Of a stretch of DNA of 40,500 bases, positions 1-8,153 are shown piece by piece. Both the position numbers and the translations under genes were made by a program. Each line of letters begins with the position of its first letter. Within the stretch, counting starts at the first letter, position 1. Below the pieces are notes generated by a model, which was given only the letters and a program-made list of their open reading frames with translations, ran no database searches and was not told where the DNA came from. This DNA is from Eubacterium sp. (GTDB taxonomy: Bacteria > Bacillota > Clostridia > Lachnospirales > Lachnospiraceae), in contig JAAWJJ010000030.1 of the NCBI GenBank assembly GCA_022796875.1, positions 1 to 40,500 on the forward strand, read 5' to 3'.

Positions 1-97
1 CTATGGTCAAACGACAGAGATATTATGAATCTCTGGATGCTGCAGCTTAGACATGAATATCCTTGTAAAAAAAGTGTCAACCAATATTGACAATATC
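1..97 (+). mobile_element. Right end of an insertion sequence (left edge of window)
   Basis: The first ~97 bases align with the reverse complement of the last ~98 bases of the window. They share a transposase-like C-terminal tail ending in TAG, exactly 23 bases after the stop, then GTGTCAA followed by a TTGACAA-containing terminus. Two diverged copies keeping stop codon, spacing and terminus is what two related IS elements give. The element lies mostly to the left of the window and is transcribed rightward. The IS family could not be assigned from so short a stretch. The outer boundary near base 97 is inferred from where similarity to the other copy stops. Confidence 0.65.
3..50 (+). CDS. Transposase C-terminal tail (partial)
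   Basis: Fifteen codons (MVKRQRYYESLDAAA) precede a TAG stop; the first one shown is simply the first complete codon, since the gene runs off the window. The same reading at the right edge gives MVKRQQYYDSLKEEA and TAG. Differences between the copies in this frame include several silent third-position changes (GTC/GTT, TAT/TAC, TCT/TCC, GCT/GCA) and the stop is conserved, which supports this frame as the coding one. The family is unknown. Confidence 0.5.
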   Translation: MVKRQRYYESLDAAA

Positions 98-193
98 AAA
101 TTTGCACACCACTGCAAATACGGCCGCGAAAAGAATCAGCCCAATTCCAATATCGTATATAATTTGATTGATATCCGGTTTTTTTGTTTTCAT
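77..193 (-). CDS. Small membrane protein, C-terminus replaced by IS end
   Basis: This 38-codon ORF has a good ribosome binding site (AAAGGAAAT) a few bases before its ATG. It encodes a basic N-terminus (MKTKKPD) and one hydrophobic segment, about residues 15-31 (IGLILFAAVFAVVC). The last six residues and the stop are read from the IS terminus, so the natural protein was probably longer and was cut by the insertion. I do not recognise the family. It is divergent from the DUF975 gene at 266, so the gap between 193 and 266 probably holds both promoters. Confidence 0.45.
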   Translation of the reverse strand: MKTKKPDINQIIYDIGIGLILFAAVFAVVCKFDIVNIG

Positions 194-265
194 ACAATTA
201 TTTCCTTTTCGTATACATCTTTCCTGTATGCGGCATACAAACTATTTATAAAACGGAGTGAAACT

Positions 266-994
266 ATGAATACTACTTTTTCTGAATTAAAACGCTGTGC
301 CCGCAAGTCTTTGACCGGACATTACAGAGTGCCATGCTACACTTTTTTACTGGCCATTCTATTCACAACGATACTTACGGTAATTCTGGAATCTGTTTCC
401 GGAATCGGTACTCCCGGCTATACCCCGGGCCTGTTTCAGTATATAATCTATTTCCTTGCCAGCTTCTTTATCAGCGTCTTATCCACGCTGCTGTTGTGCG
501 GGCGTTCCAGAATACACCTGGAACTGACTGCCGGAAACGCCGTATCCAACAGGGATTTATTTTATGCTTTCCGGTTTCACAGCAATAAATTTATTCTGGC
601 TTCTATGCTGTTTTCGCTGGTATTGTTCCTGTGTTCCCTGCCGGTCAACTGCATCTATCTGTTCCCGGCTTTTCGTGAGAATTCCGTATACACATTGGCC
701 TGGTATGTCCTGGCCCTTGCCGGCGGAATCATAGCGTTGCTCTTTTCCCTTGCTTACGCGTTTGTTTTCTTTCTGTTGATCGAACGCCCGGAAATTACCG
801 TACCGGAAGCGTTCCGTGGAAGCCGGGAACTGATGAAAGGGCGCAAGTGGAAATTTTTTGTACTGAATTTAAGCTTTATTGGCTGGTATTTACTCGGTAT
901 CCTCTCTTTATGTATCGGCTATGTATGGATCATTCCGTACGTGATGCAGACCTATACTGAATTTTATAAAAATTGTCCTGAAAAAACGAAATAG
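266..994 (+). CDS. DUF975 family integral membrane protein
   Basis: The product has 242 residues. It has the DUF975 layout: a short polar N-terminus with a conserved RCARKSLTGHY-like segment, then about five or six hydrophobic helices (roughly residues 25-48, 60-75, 103-120, 140-170 and 195-220). The SRELMKGRKWKFFVLNLSFIGW segment before the last helices is typical of the family. Function is not established for DUF975. The ATG at 266 was chosen because GGAG sits 8-10 bases upstream and the N-terminus then matches the family; the frame stays open further upstream to base 53, but that part lies in the divergent promoter region and IS end. A strong terminator follows directly. Confidence 0.8.
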   Translation: MNTTFSELKRCARKSLTGHYRVPCYTFLLAILFTTILTVILESVSGIGTPGYTPGLFQYIIYFLASFFISVLSTLLLCGRSRIHLELTAGNAVSNRDLFYAFRFHSNKFILASMLFSLVLFLCSLPVNCIYLFPAFRENSVYTLAWYVLALAGGIIALLFSLAYAFVFFLLIERPEITVPEAFRGSRELMKGRKWKFFVLNLSFIGWYLLGILSLCIGYVWIIPYVMQTYTEFYKNCPEKTK

Positions 995-1008
995 TTACAT
1001 GATATTGT

Positions 1009-1055
1009 AAAAGAAAGGCTGCCGTACCGTTTCGGTACAGCGGCCTTTCTTTATT
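1009..1055. terminator. Bidirectional rho-independent terminator
   Basis: A stem of about 19 bp (AAAGAAAGGC...GGTAC paired with GTACC...GCCTTTCTTT, with two wobble or mismatch positions) has a TTTCG-type loop. A-rich and T-rich flanks allow it to work for the DUF975 gene on the plus strand and for the L,D-transpeptidase gene on the minus strand, which converge here. Confidence 0.85.
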
Positions 1056-1111
1056 CATGACAATAGAACACTCGCGAAGCGTGGATTCTATTGTATGGCA
1101 TCACTCAATTC

Positions 1112-3505
1112 TTACGTTTCATCCGGCGTAACAATCGCCTCCCCGACAGGCGCTATGGAATCTTCCGCCGTCGTATCCGGAGTTTCCGGTGCGGTGCCGG
1201 TCGGACTTACCGATGGTTGGGTAACCGTGAAATCATGTGTCGCTTCATCAGTTTTCTGATTGTTCGGATTAGTCACTACCCATTTCACCGTATAGGTTCC
1301 TGCCGCTGCAAACCGATACTGTTTCATGTTTTCCACTGGCACTGGTACATATGTGCTGTCGTCTGCATCCTTTGCTTTTACATAAACGGCAAGTTTCGGA
1401 TTGATGCCGGCCGTATATGCGTCAAACGTGACATATGAGGAGAGATCAACCGGCGTATCTTCTGCTATCGTAAAGTCCGTATCCGTCAGTCCCTCTTTGA
1501 TCGAAATATCCGGTGTCGTCGTATCTTCTACCCGGATCGTATACGTCTTCTTAGCGATTCTTGCTTTATTGTTCGGGTTCGCTACGGTATAGGTAACCGT
1601 ATAAGTTCCGGCCTTATTCAGGTTCAAAGTCCCTGTATTTCCTACTGCTACCGTTTCTGTTTTTCCATCGGTCCCGACGCGGGTTATGTTGATTGCCACC
1701 TGATTCGTAATCACTCTTCCGCTGACCAGTTTCGCGCTTAATCCCCTTGTCAGATTAACCGTACCGCCGACAGCAGCCGTTCCCGGCAGGTCAGGCGTCT
1801 GCAGTACCGGTACAGCCGTATCTACTACATTGATCGTTACTGTTTTGACCGTTTTCTTTGACGTCCGGTTTGGATTGGCTATCGTATACCGTACTTTATA
1901 TGCGCCTGTCTTTGTCAGTTTGTAAGATTTCGCCGCTGCCGCGGATACCGTTTTGTAAGTATTGCCGCTGTTCGGCTGGCTGACTTCAACTTTTATTTTG
2001 CTTGTCAGCGATTTTTTGGATACGGCATATTTGGCGCTGACGCCCGTCATAAGGTTGATGGTAGAGTTGTATTCTTTCGTCTGTGTTCCCGGTACGGTAA
2101 GTTTTGGCGCCGATACGTCCAGTACCGTATATTTCGTATATTTTGTCGTCTTTTTCTTACTGGTCGGGTTGGTGCTTACATAGCGTATTTTGTAAGTTCC
2201 CAGTTTTGTAAATTTGTATTTTTTCGATTTTGAGGTTGATAATTTCGTGTATGTTTTTTTATCCGGCCTTTTTACGGAAACAACAATTTTCGAAGTCAGG
2301 TTTTTCCCGCTGACCAGTTTTGCTTTTATACCTTTGCGTAAGTTCACCGTCTTGTTATAATCTACTTTTACGGTGGATTTCACGCCTGTCAGTTTCGGCG
2401 GTTTCGTATCCCGGACGGTTATTTTCAGCACTTTCGACGCACTGAGTTGATTTGCCGGGTTTTTCACCGAATAAGTAACTCTGTATGTACCCACTTTTGA
2501 CAGTTTCAGCTTTGACTTTTTGTATACTTTTGATTTTTTTGATCCAGGTGCTTTTACCTTGACCACAATTTTGCCTGTCAGCCGTTTCCCTGTCACAGCT
2601 TTTGCGCTGACACCCTTTTTCAGGTTGTAGGTACTGTTATACTCTTTCGTTCTCTTGGACGGAATCCCTTTCAGGATCGGCTTTGACATATCCTTTACCG
2701 TAAAGGTAACAACGGTGGACGCCGTCTTTCCCACTCCGTCAACTACGGAATAGGTGACATTATAAGACCCGAGCCTTTTTGTATTTACTCCTCCTGTCCA
2801 GGTAATGCTATGCGTAATATCCGAGCCGGTGGAACTGGCCGCACTGATGCCTGCCAGCGGATTCCAGACGGAACCGTAAGCAATTTCCCGCGGCGCCCAT
2901 ACCGTACTGATCGACGGAACCGCGCTTCCGTACGGATTTGCCGGATCCGGGTCTGTCGGGTCCCAGCCCATGCGGCTGGCCGTGCTTACTTTGACTACGT
3001 CAGGCTTCCCTAAAGGATCGTCTGCTGCGGATCCTCTGAAAATAACGACCGTCGTTCCGCTCGGACAATTATCAAAGATCCATTTTGCCGCGGCGACCGT
3101 CAGGCGGATACAGCCGTGCGAAGCTGTCGTCCCCAGTTTGTTAAACTCCCTCGTGGACTGGCTGGCCAGGTTTCCGTTTTCATAATACCAGACGGAATGG
3201 AACAGCACTCCTCCGTAAATCCGAGTGCAGTACTGCCCGTAAGACGGGCCGTCCAGCGTATGCCAGCGATATTTCTGGCTCGTTGAATACGTTCCCGGCT
3301 GGGTTGCCGCGCCTGCGGAGCAGGTAAACGCCGTTACCGGAGCGTTATTTGCGCTGTTGTATACCGTTACAACATTGGTAGACAGGTTTATTCTGATAAA
3401 ATATGAACCTGCCGCTTTTGCCGGCTGTGGAAAAATTGTAATTACCATTACTGCAATCAGCAATACGGCTATCACTTTTCCCAGCCATGTTTTTTTCTTT
3501 TCCAT
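1112..3505 (-). CDS. Secreted L,D-transpeptidase (YkuD) with Ig-like repeats
   Basis: The 797-residue product starts at an ATG 8 bases after AAAGGAAG; a longer in-frame reading lacks such a site. Residues 1-31 are a signal peptide (MEKKKTWLGK, hydrophobic core, ending PAKAA). Residues ~33-155 are a YkuD L,D-transpeptidase domain with His103 (LFHSV) and the catalytic SHGCIRL motif, Cys132. About six related Ig-like modules follow (repeat signature KxLTxKIxVxV ... GTYxVxYxVxNP); modules 2-4 are very lysine-rich. The C-terminus is a Pro/Thr/Ser/acidic tail without LPXTG. The enzyme forms or edits 3-3 peptidoglycan cross-links or attaches proteins to the wall; the repeats are probably a wall-spanning or wall-binding stalk. 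The enzyme at the N-terminus and the repeats behind it is an unusual order. The gene is monocistronic. Confidence 0.88.
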   Translation of the reverse strand: MEKKKTWLGKVIAVLLIAVMVITIFPQPAKAAGSYFIRINLSTNVVTVYNSANNAPVTAFTCSAGAATQPGTYSTSQKYRWHTLDGPSYGQYCTRIYGGVLFHSVWYYENGNLASQSTREFNKLGTTASHGCIRLTVAAAKWIFDNCPSGTTVVIFRGSAADDPLGKPDVVKVSTASRMGWDPTDPDPANPYGSAVPSISTVWAPREIAYGSVWNPLAGISAASSTGSDITHSITWTGGVNTKRLGSYNVTYSVVDGVGKTASTVVTFTVKDMSKPILKGIPSKRTKEYNSTYNLKKGVSAKAVTGKRLTGKIVVKVKAPGSKKSKVYKKSKLKLSKVGTYRVTYSVKNPANQLSASKVLKITVRDTKPPKLTGVKSTVKVDYNKTVNLRKGIKAKLVSGKNLTSKIVVSVKRPDKKTYTKLSTSKSKKYKFTKLGTYKIRYVSTNPTSKKKTTKYTKYTVLDVSAPKLTVPGTQTKEYNSTINLMTGVSAKYAVSKKSLTSKIKVEVSQPNSGNTYKTVSAAAAKSYKLTKTGAYKVRYTIANPNRTSKKTVKTVTINVVDTAVPVLQTPDLPGTAAVGGTVNLTRGLSAKLVSGRVITNQVAINITRVGTDGKTETVAVGNTGTLNLNKAGTYTVTYTVANPNNKARIAKKTYTIRVEDTTTPDISIKEGLTDTDFTIAEDTPVDLSSYVTFDAYTAGINPKLAVYVKAKDADDSTYVPVPVENMKQYRFAAAGTYTVKWVVTNPNNQKTDEATHDFTVTQPSVSPTGTAPETPDTTAEDSIAPVGEAIVTPDET

Positions 3506-3549
3506 TTCTTTCGCTTCCTTTCCCTTTATACAGGTTTGATATTCCAAAA

Positions 3550-3578
3550 TGTTCCGTCCGTTCTCCGCGGACAGAACA
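3550..3578 (-). other. Hairpin in the L,D-transpeptidase 5' leader
   Basis: On the minus strand TGTTCTGTCCG and CGGACGGAACA form a near-perfect 10-11 bp stem around a 7-base loop, about 45 bases before the start codon. It is not followed by a T run, so it is a leader structure rather than a terminator. Whether it regulates anything is unknown. Confidence 0.4.
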
Positions 3579-3663
3579 CCGTATTGTCTGTCTAAGTTTT
3601 CAAACACTTTCCGGTTCCGTTAATTCTTTATATGTATCGGCAAACCAGTTTTATACTTTAATT

Positions 3664-3692
3664 ACTATAAACGCTTCCCTGCCAAATATCAA
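3664..3692 (-). promoter_or_regulatory. Sigma-A promoter of the L,D-transpeptidase gene
   Basis: TTGATA (3687-3692) and TATAGT (3664-3669) are separated by 17 bp on the minus strand, giving a leader of about 150 nt. Just upstream, 3696-3713, is a perfect dyad TTTTAAC-TTTT-GTTAAAA that could be an operator. Confidence 0.6.
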
Positions 3693-3744
3693 CTTTTTTA
3701 ACAAAAGTTAAAACATATTTAATACTTTGCCGGTACAATAATAA

Positions 3745-3847
3745 AAAAGACTGTTCCACAACAGCAGTATTTTACGGGATATGGCCTTTCTGTCAAAAGA
3801 TAATACCAAAATCTTGTATATATACTGCATCATGCAACAGTCTTTTT
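3745..3847 (-). terminator. Large imperfect inverted repeat after lysC
   Basis: AAAAGACTGTT and AACAGTCTTTT form the outer arms, and GCAGTAT (3764-3770) with ATACTGC (3822-3828) an inner stem. The whole folds into a ~100-nt imperfect hairpin ending in T-rich sequence on the minus strand, so it probably terminates the threonine-pathway operon. Together with the L,D-transpeptidase promoter and leader it accounts for the 383-base gap 3506-3888. Confidence 0.45.
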
Positions 3848-3918
3848 CCTTATTCTGGGATAATTTTGCCATGCAACGGCTTTCATCTTTATTCTGGAAT
3901 AAATTTGTCATGCACCGC
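3832..3918. repeat. 39-bp tandem repeat derived from the lysC 3' end
   Basis: Units 3832-3870 and 3871-3909, plus the start of a third (from 3910), recur at exactly 39 bp. Read on the minus strand, the lysC tail VHDKFIPE-stop is echoed 39 bases downstream as LHGKIIPE-stop, and a further 39 bases on as LHD. The period is a multiple of three, so the frame and even the stop codon are preserved in the first echo. Confidence 0.75.
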
Positions 3919-5097
3919 CCGCATCGCGTAATCGGCATCAACTTCATCCAAAAGTACCGTGATCCTGATTTCTGAAGTCGCAATCATGCGGATATTAATC
4001 CCCGCGTTGAACAACGCTTCAAACATAGCTGCCGCTACGCCCGGGTTCGACTGCATCCCTGCACCGACTACGGATACTTTTGCAACCGTCGCGTCGGATT
4101 CGATTCTCTCCGCCGTCAGCCTTGCCTTATTCTGTTCCAGCAGGGCAACCGCTTCCTCCACATCATCCCGTGAGATTGTAAAGGAAATATCCTTTTTATC
4201 ATCCCTTCCGATTGACTGTAAGATTACGTCTACATTAATATTCTTTTTTGCTAACAGGTTAAATATTTTAAAAGCGATTCCCGGCTGATTCTGTAATCCG
4301 ATCACAGCAATCCTTGCTGCGTTTTTATCTACCGCAACCCCACTGACAAGCATACTTTCCATACCTTCTACTTCCTCCTTTACTACTGTCCCTTCCGTTT
4401 CATTCAAACTGGAGCGAACGACCAGCTGCACTCCGTACTTTTTCGCCATTTCCACAGACCGGTTATGCAATACTTTCGCTCCTAATGTAGCCAGTTCCAG
4501 CATCTCGTCGTATGTGATTTCCTCTAACTTTTTGGCTTTCGGCACAATACGCGGATCTGCGGTATATATCCCGTCCACATCCGTATAGATTTCACAGGCG
4601 TCTGCATGCAGCGCCGCCGCAAGAGCCACCGCCGTCGTATCGGAACCGCCGCGCCCTAACGTCGTAATATCGTCATATTTATTAATTCCCTGGAACCCGG
4701 TGATAATCACTATCTTCCGGTCGTCCAGTTCATTGTGTATTCTTTCCGAGTCAATTCTTTTAAACCGTGCGTTTCCATATTTTTTCGTCGTATGCATAAC
4801 GACTTGAAATGCATTTAAAGAGATCGCCGGAATCCCCATTGCGCCAAAAGCCATTGCCATCAAAGCTACGGAAGTCTGCTCTCCGGTTGCCAGAAGCATA
4901 TCCATTTCACGTTTTGAAGCGTTCGGGTTAATATCTTTCGCCATTTCAATCAAATGATCCGTCGTTTTTCCCATTGCCGATAGCACTACAACAACATCAT
5001 TGCCGCTTTTATAATCTTCTGCACAGCGTTTTGCAACGTTAAAAATCCTCTCTTTATCGGCAACGGATGTCCCGCCGAATTTCTTTACTACTAACAT
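3889..5097 (-). CDS. lysC: Aspartate kinase
   Basis: The 402-residue product phosphorylates L-aspartate, the first step to lysine, threonine and methionine. The kinase domain (about residues 1-240) shows KFGGTSVA at 6-13, the GRGGSDTTA nucleotide and substrate loop, and ADPR. Two ACT domains follow (about 255-402; LQNQPGIAFKIFNLLAKKNI and VGAGMQSNPGVAAAMFEAL), which normally bind the feedback amino acid. AGGAGG lies 5 bases before the ATG. It is the last gene of the operon, 47 bp after the proposed homoserine kinase gene. Its neighbours suggest the isozyme serves threonine synthesis. The 3' end is tandemly duplicated downstream. Confidence 0.95.
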   Translation of the reverse strand: MLVVKKFGGTSVADKERIFNVAKRCAEDYKSGNDVVVVLSAMGKTTDHLIEMAKDINPNASKREMDMLLATGEQTSVALMAMAFGAMGIPAISLNAFQVVMHTTKKYGNARFKRIDSERIHNELDDRKIVIITGFQGINKYDDITTLGRGGSDTTAVALAAALHADACEIYTDVDGIYTADPRIVPKAKKLEEITYDEMLELATLGAKVLHNRSVEMAKKYGVQLVVRSSLNETEGTVVKEEVEGMESMLVSGVAVDKNAARIAVIGLQNQPGIAFKIFNLLAKKNINVDVILQSIGRDDKKDISFTISRDDVEEAVALLEQNKARLTAERIESDATVAKVSVVGAGMQSNPGVAAAMFEALFNAGINIRMIATSEIRITVLLDEVDADYAMRAVHDKFIPE

Positions 5098-5144
5098 ACT
5101 TTCCTCCTGATTTACAATTGGCAGCTTATTTCAACAAACGTCAT

Positions 5145-6353
5145 TTATTCCTGCCCGGTAAACAAATAATCAATCAGCCTGTGCCCTTCTCTGATCAGCC
5201 TGCCGGACGCCTCTGCCGCTCTTTCGTTATATTCCTGTTTCCGTTTTTTCCGGTTCGTACTGTCATACAGCAAATACGGCACATTTTCCGCCGTATGGGT
5301 GCGGATACAAATCGGTGTCGGATGATCCGGCAATACGGCCAGTCTGAAAGCCTCCCCGGCCTGTTCCATCCTCTGCACGATCCTGCTAATCAGACGTTGA
5401 TCTAAATACTCGATCGCCTTTATTTTTTTCTCAATACTTCCCTGATGCCCCATCTCGTCCGGCGCTTCCACATGGACGTATACAAAATCATACCCCTGTT
5501 TTGTCAGCACGTCAACTGCCGCGTCCGCTTTCCCTTCATAATTCGTATTTAATGCACCGTTTGCACCCTCTACCGTAATGACTTTCATCGAAGAACCGAC
5601 CGCAATCCCTTTTAACAAATCCACTGCGGAAACCATAGCGCCCTTTTTTTTTGTCTTTTCTTCAAAAGAAGATAACGCCGGACGTGTTCCGGCTCCCCAG
5701 AACCAACAGCAGTTTGCAGAATTTTTTCCGGCTTTTTTTCGCTCTGTATTTATCGGGTGGTTTCTCAAAATATCATAGCTTTTTTTCATCATATCCAGAA
5801 GAATTTTATCCTGCGGAAGATTCAGACCGATTTTCTGCCCCAACACATCATGCGGCTGGATCAAATCCAAAACGGAACCGTTCTCCCAGATCAATAAATG
5901 GCGGTAACTCGTCCCTGCATAAAACCGATAGCTTTCATTTTCCAGTTCTTTCCTCACGGCTTCTAACAACTCCGCCGCTTCCTTTGTTTCAATTTCTCCG
6001 GAACTGTGGTCGATAACCGTCTGCTCCTCAAACGGCACGTTCTCTTCCGAAAGCGTGACCAGGTTGCAGCGCAGCGCGATATCCGTCGGTTTCATATCCA
6101 CGCCGATACTCAACGCTTCCAATGGAGAACGCCCGGAGTAATATCGTTTCGGATCATATCCAAGCACCGACAGATTAGCTGTATCGCTTCCGGGTTTCAT
6201 CCCGTCCGGTATCGTATGTACCATACCGATCTCACCTTCTGCTGCCAGCCGGTCCATCGTCGGAGTTTCCGCGTATTCCAGCGGCGTCTTTCCTCCCAGC
6301 GCATCAATCGGCCGGTCTGCCATACCATCCCCCAAAACTACTATATATTTCAT
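5145..6353 (-). CDS. apgM: Proposed homoserine kinase, phosphoglycerate-mutase-like
   Basis: The 402-residue alkaline-phosphatase-superfamily protein belongs to the cofactor-independent phosphoglycerate mutase family of the archaeal (ApgM) type. It starts MKYIVVLGDGMADRP; later motifs are SDTANLSVLGYDP (metal and catalytic Ser/Thr region), CCWFWGAGTRPAL, VHVEAPDEMGHQG and LPDHPTPI (metal ligands). The ATG at 6353 has AGGAAG upstream; 21 extra in-frame residues before it do not resemble the family. In bacteria, members next to hom and lysC are annotated as proposed homoserine kinase, and no ThrB-type kinase is present here. The location strongly favours O-phosphohomoserine formation over glycolysis, but this is inference from context. 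Confidence 0.82.
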   Translation of the reverse strand: MKYIVVLGDGMADRPIDALGGKTPLEYAETPTMDRLAAEGEIGMVHTIPDGMKPGSDTANLSVLGYDPKRYYSGRSPLEALSIGVDMKPTDIALRCNLVTLSEENVPFEEQTVIDHSSGEIETKEAAELLEAVRKELENESYRFYAGTSYRHLLIWENGSVLDLIQPHDVLGQKIGLNLPQDKILLDMMKKSYDILRNHPINTERKKAGKNSANCCWFWGAGTRPALSSFEEKTKKKGAMVSAVDLLKGIAVGSSMKVITVEGANGALNTNYEGKADAAVDVLTKQGYDFVYVHVEAPDEMGHQGSIEKKIKAIEYLDQRLISRIVQRMEQAGEAFRLAVLPDHPTPICIRTHTAENVPYLLYDSTNRKKRKQEYNERAAEASGRLIREGHRLIDYLFTGQE

Positions 6354-6425
6354 GTTATTTACACTTCCTGTCCTTTTCTCATCCCACCAGCAGTCCCTGT
6401 TCCGCCGATCATTCATTTTACATGT

Positions 6426-7625
6426 TTACGCACGTATCATCTGACGGATTTCTCCCAGGCGTTCCGCCGCTTCTTTATAATCGTATTCCGACATTTCCTG
6501 TGTTAAAAATCCGGTTTCGTCATCGATTCCCGGCACACGGATAATCTCCGCATCCGTAAATATTTTCTTTACTTCTTCCTCGCTCTTTGCCGTCCTTACA
6601 AAGAACCGGCAGCTCGATTTTTCATAATCGCTTAACTCCAGCTTCTTCGAACTCCATGCAACAAGAATGTTTTTATGCAAATGTTTGACAATATCAATAA
6701 TATCCGCGATTACCGCGCTTGCAGTCGGCAGCTTGCCCGCGCCGCTTCCGTAAAACATAGCGTCGCCCAACACGTTTCCATGTACAAATATCGCGTTAAA
6801 TACGCCGTTTACGTTATATAGCGGATGTTCGGCCGTAATCATGCGCGGCGCAACCATCGCCGCATAGCCGTTTTCTGTCTTTCTGCTTGTCGCCAGCAGT
6901 TTGATTGCCCTGCCCATCTGTTTGGCATATTTAATGTCCGTCGCCGTAATTTTGGAAATTCCCTCTGTATGGATTTCTTCAAAATCTACCTGGCGGCCGC
7001 ATACCAGCGACGTCAGTATCGCAATTTTACGGCAGGCGTCGTGTCCTTCCACATCGGCCGTCGGGTCTGCTTCCGCATAACCTTTTGCCTGCGCCTCTTT
7101 CAGTACGTCCGCATAATCGCTGCCTTCATTGGACATTTTTGTCAGCATATAATTCGTCGTTCCGTTTAAAATCCCGGTAATCTCTTCAATTTCATCTGCG
7201 GTAAGTGATGAGTTTAACGGGCGGATGATCGGAATCCCGCCTCCTACGCTTGCCTCGAACATGAAATTAATGCTCTTCTCCCGTGCAATATCAATCAGTT
7301 CTGCGCCATGTTTTGCCACGAGTGCTTTGTTTGAAGTCGCCACGCTCTTTCCTGCCAGCAGCGCCCTTTTTACAAATGTATACGCCGGTTCCACGCCGCC
7401 CATCGCTTCTACAACGACCGCAATTTCTTCATCTTCCGCGATAATATTGTAATCATGCACAATCTTTTTCTGAATCGGATCATTTTCAAAATCCCGCAGA
7501 TCGAGTACATATTTCACGGAAATTTCATCTCCGGCTCTTTTGGTAATGCTTTCTTTGTTCTTCTCTAATACTTCTACGACTCCGGAACCTATCGTTCCGT
7601 ATCCTAACACTGCAATTTTAATCAT
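6426..7625 (-). CDS. hom: Homoserine dehydrogenase
   Basis: The 399-residue product reduces aspartate semialdehyde to homoserine. It has an N-terminal Rossmann motif (GYGTIGSGVVEVL, from residue 8), a catalytic and dimerisation domain with GILNGTTNYMLTKM and GYAEADPTADVEGHDACRK, and a C-terminal ACT-like region (~320-399; SCRFFVRTAKSEEEVKKIF). That length and order match the monofunctional Gram-positive enzyme with regulatory tail. AAGGGAG precedes the ATG, and the gene begins 5 bp after the ACT regulator gene, so the two are very likely co-transcribed. Confidence 0.95.
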   Translation of the reverse strand: MIKIAVLGYGTIGSGVVEVLEKNKESITKRAGDEISVKYVLDLRDFENDPIQKKIVHDYNIIAEDEEIAVVVEAMGGVEPAYTFVKRALLAGKSVATSNKALVAKHGAELIDIAREKSINFMFEASVGGGIPIIRPLNSSLTADEIEEITGILNGTTNYMLTKMSNEGSDYADVLKEAQAKGYAEADPTADVEGHDACRKIAILTSLVCGRQVDFEEIHTEGISKITATDIKYAKQMGRAIKLLATSRKTENGYAAMVAPRMITAEHPLYNVNGVFNAIFVHGNVLGDAMFYGSGAGKLPTASAVIADIIDIVKHLHKNILVAWSSKKLELSDYEKSSCRFFVRTAKSEEEVKKIFTDAEIIRVPGIDDETGFLTQEMSEYDYKEAAERLGEIRQMIRA

Positions 7626-7630
7626 TTTTT

Positions 7631-8074
7631 CTACTCCCTTGCCAGTATTTTAACATAATGAACTCCTGCTTCCGCTTCAATCAGCTGCATCATCTCCGAT
7701 ATATTTCCCGTTTCCGGCAATACATCGACACTTAACGTTAAAGAAGCGATCCCGTTGATTGGAATACTCTGATGGATCGTCAGAATATTCGCTTTAAAAT
7801 CCGCGACAATCTTTAAAACATCCGATAAAAGACCCTGTTCATCATTCATCTGTACCACGATCGTAATCGTCTTTCCCCTGGAATTGTCATGAAACGGGAA
7901 AATATCATCTTTATACTTATAAAAAGAACTGCGGCTGATGCCGCACAGGTCTGTTGCTTCCTGCACCGAATCCGCTCTGCCGGAATCGATCATCCTTTTT
8001 GCTTCCACTACTTTTAACAGCACTTCCGGTACTGCTTTTTCCGTTAATACATAGAGCTTTTCCTGTTCTGCCAT
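7631..8074 (-). CDS. ACT domain protein, PheB/UPF0735 family
   Basis: The 147-residue product has the UPF0735 layout. Residues ~1-65 form a helix-turn-helix-like segment (VLLKVVEAKRMIDSGRA, then ATDLCGISRSSFYKYKDDIFPF). Residues ~70-147 form an ACT domain (TIVVQMNDEQGLLSDVLKIVADFKANILTIHQSIP). The family is often encoded next to hom, as here, and probably senses an amino acid, but its target is not settled. The ATG at 8074 was chosen for AGGAAAAG 6-7 bases upstream and because it gives the family's usual length. It is the first gene of the threonine-pathway operon. Confidence 0.88.
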   Translation of the reverse strand: MAEQEKLYVLTEKAVPEVLLKVVEAKRMIDSGRADSVQEATDLCGISRSSFYKYKDDIFPFHDNSRGKTITIVVQMNDEQGLLSDVLKIVADFKANILTIHQSIPINGIASLTLSVDVLPETGNISEMMQLIEAEAGVHYVKILARE

Positions 8075-8153
8075 ATGCTTTTCCTGTTTTCTTTCCTGAT
8101 AAAAACCTTTCTGATTTGTTTGCCCATGAAACACATTTGTATTCACCCCAAAG

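Noticed and set aside
53..265. 71-codon N-terminal extension of the DUF975 gene
   Set aside because: It lies over the IS end and the divergent small ORF, and the DUF975 family start and ribosome binding site are at 266.
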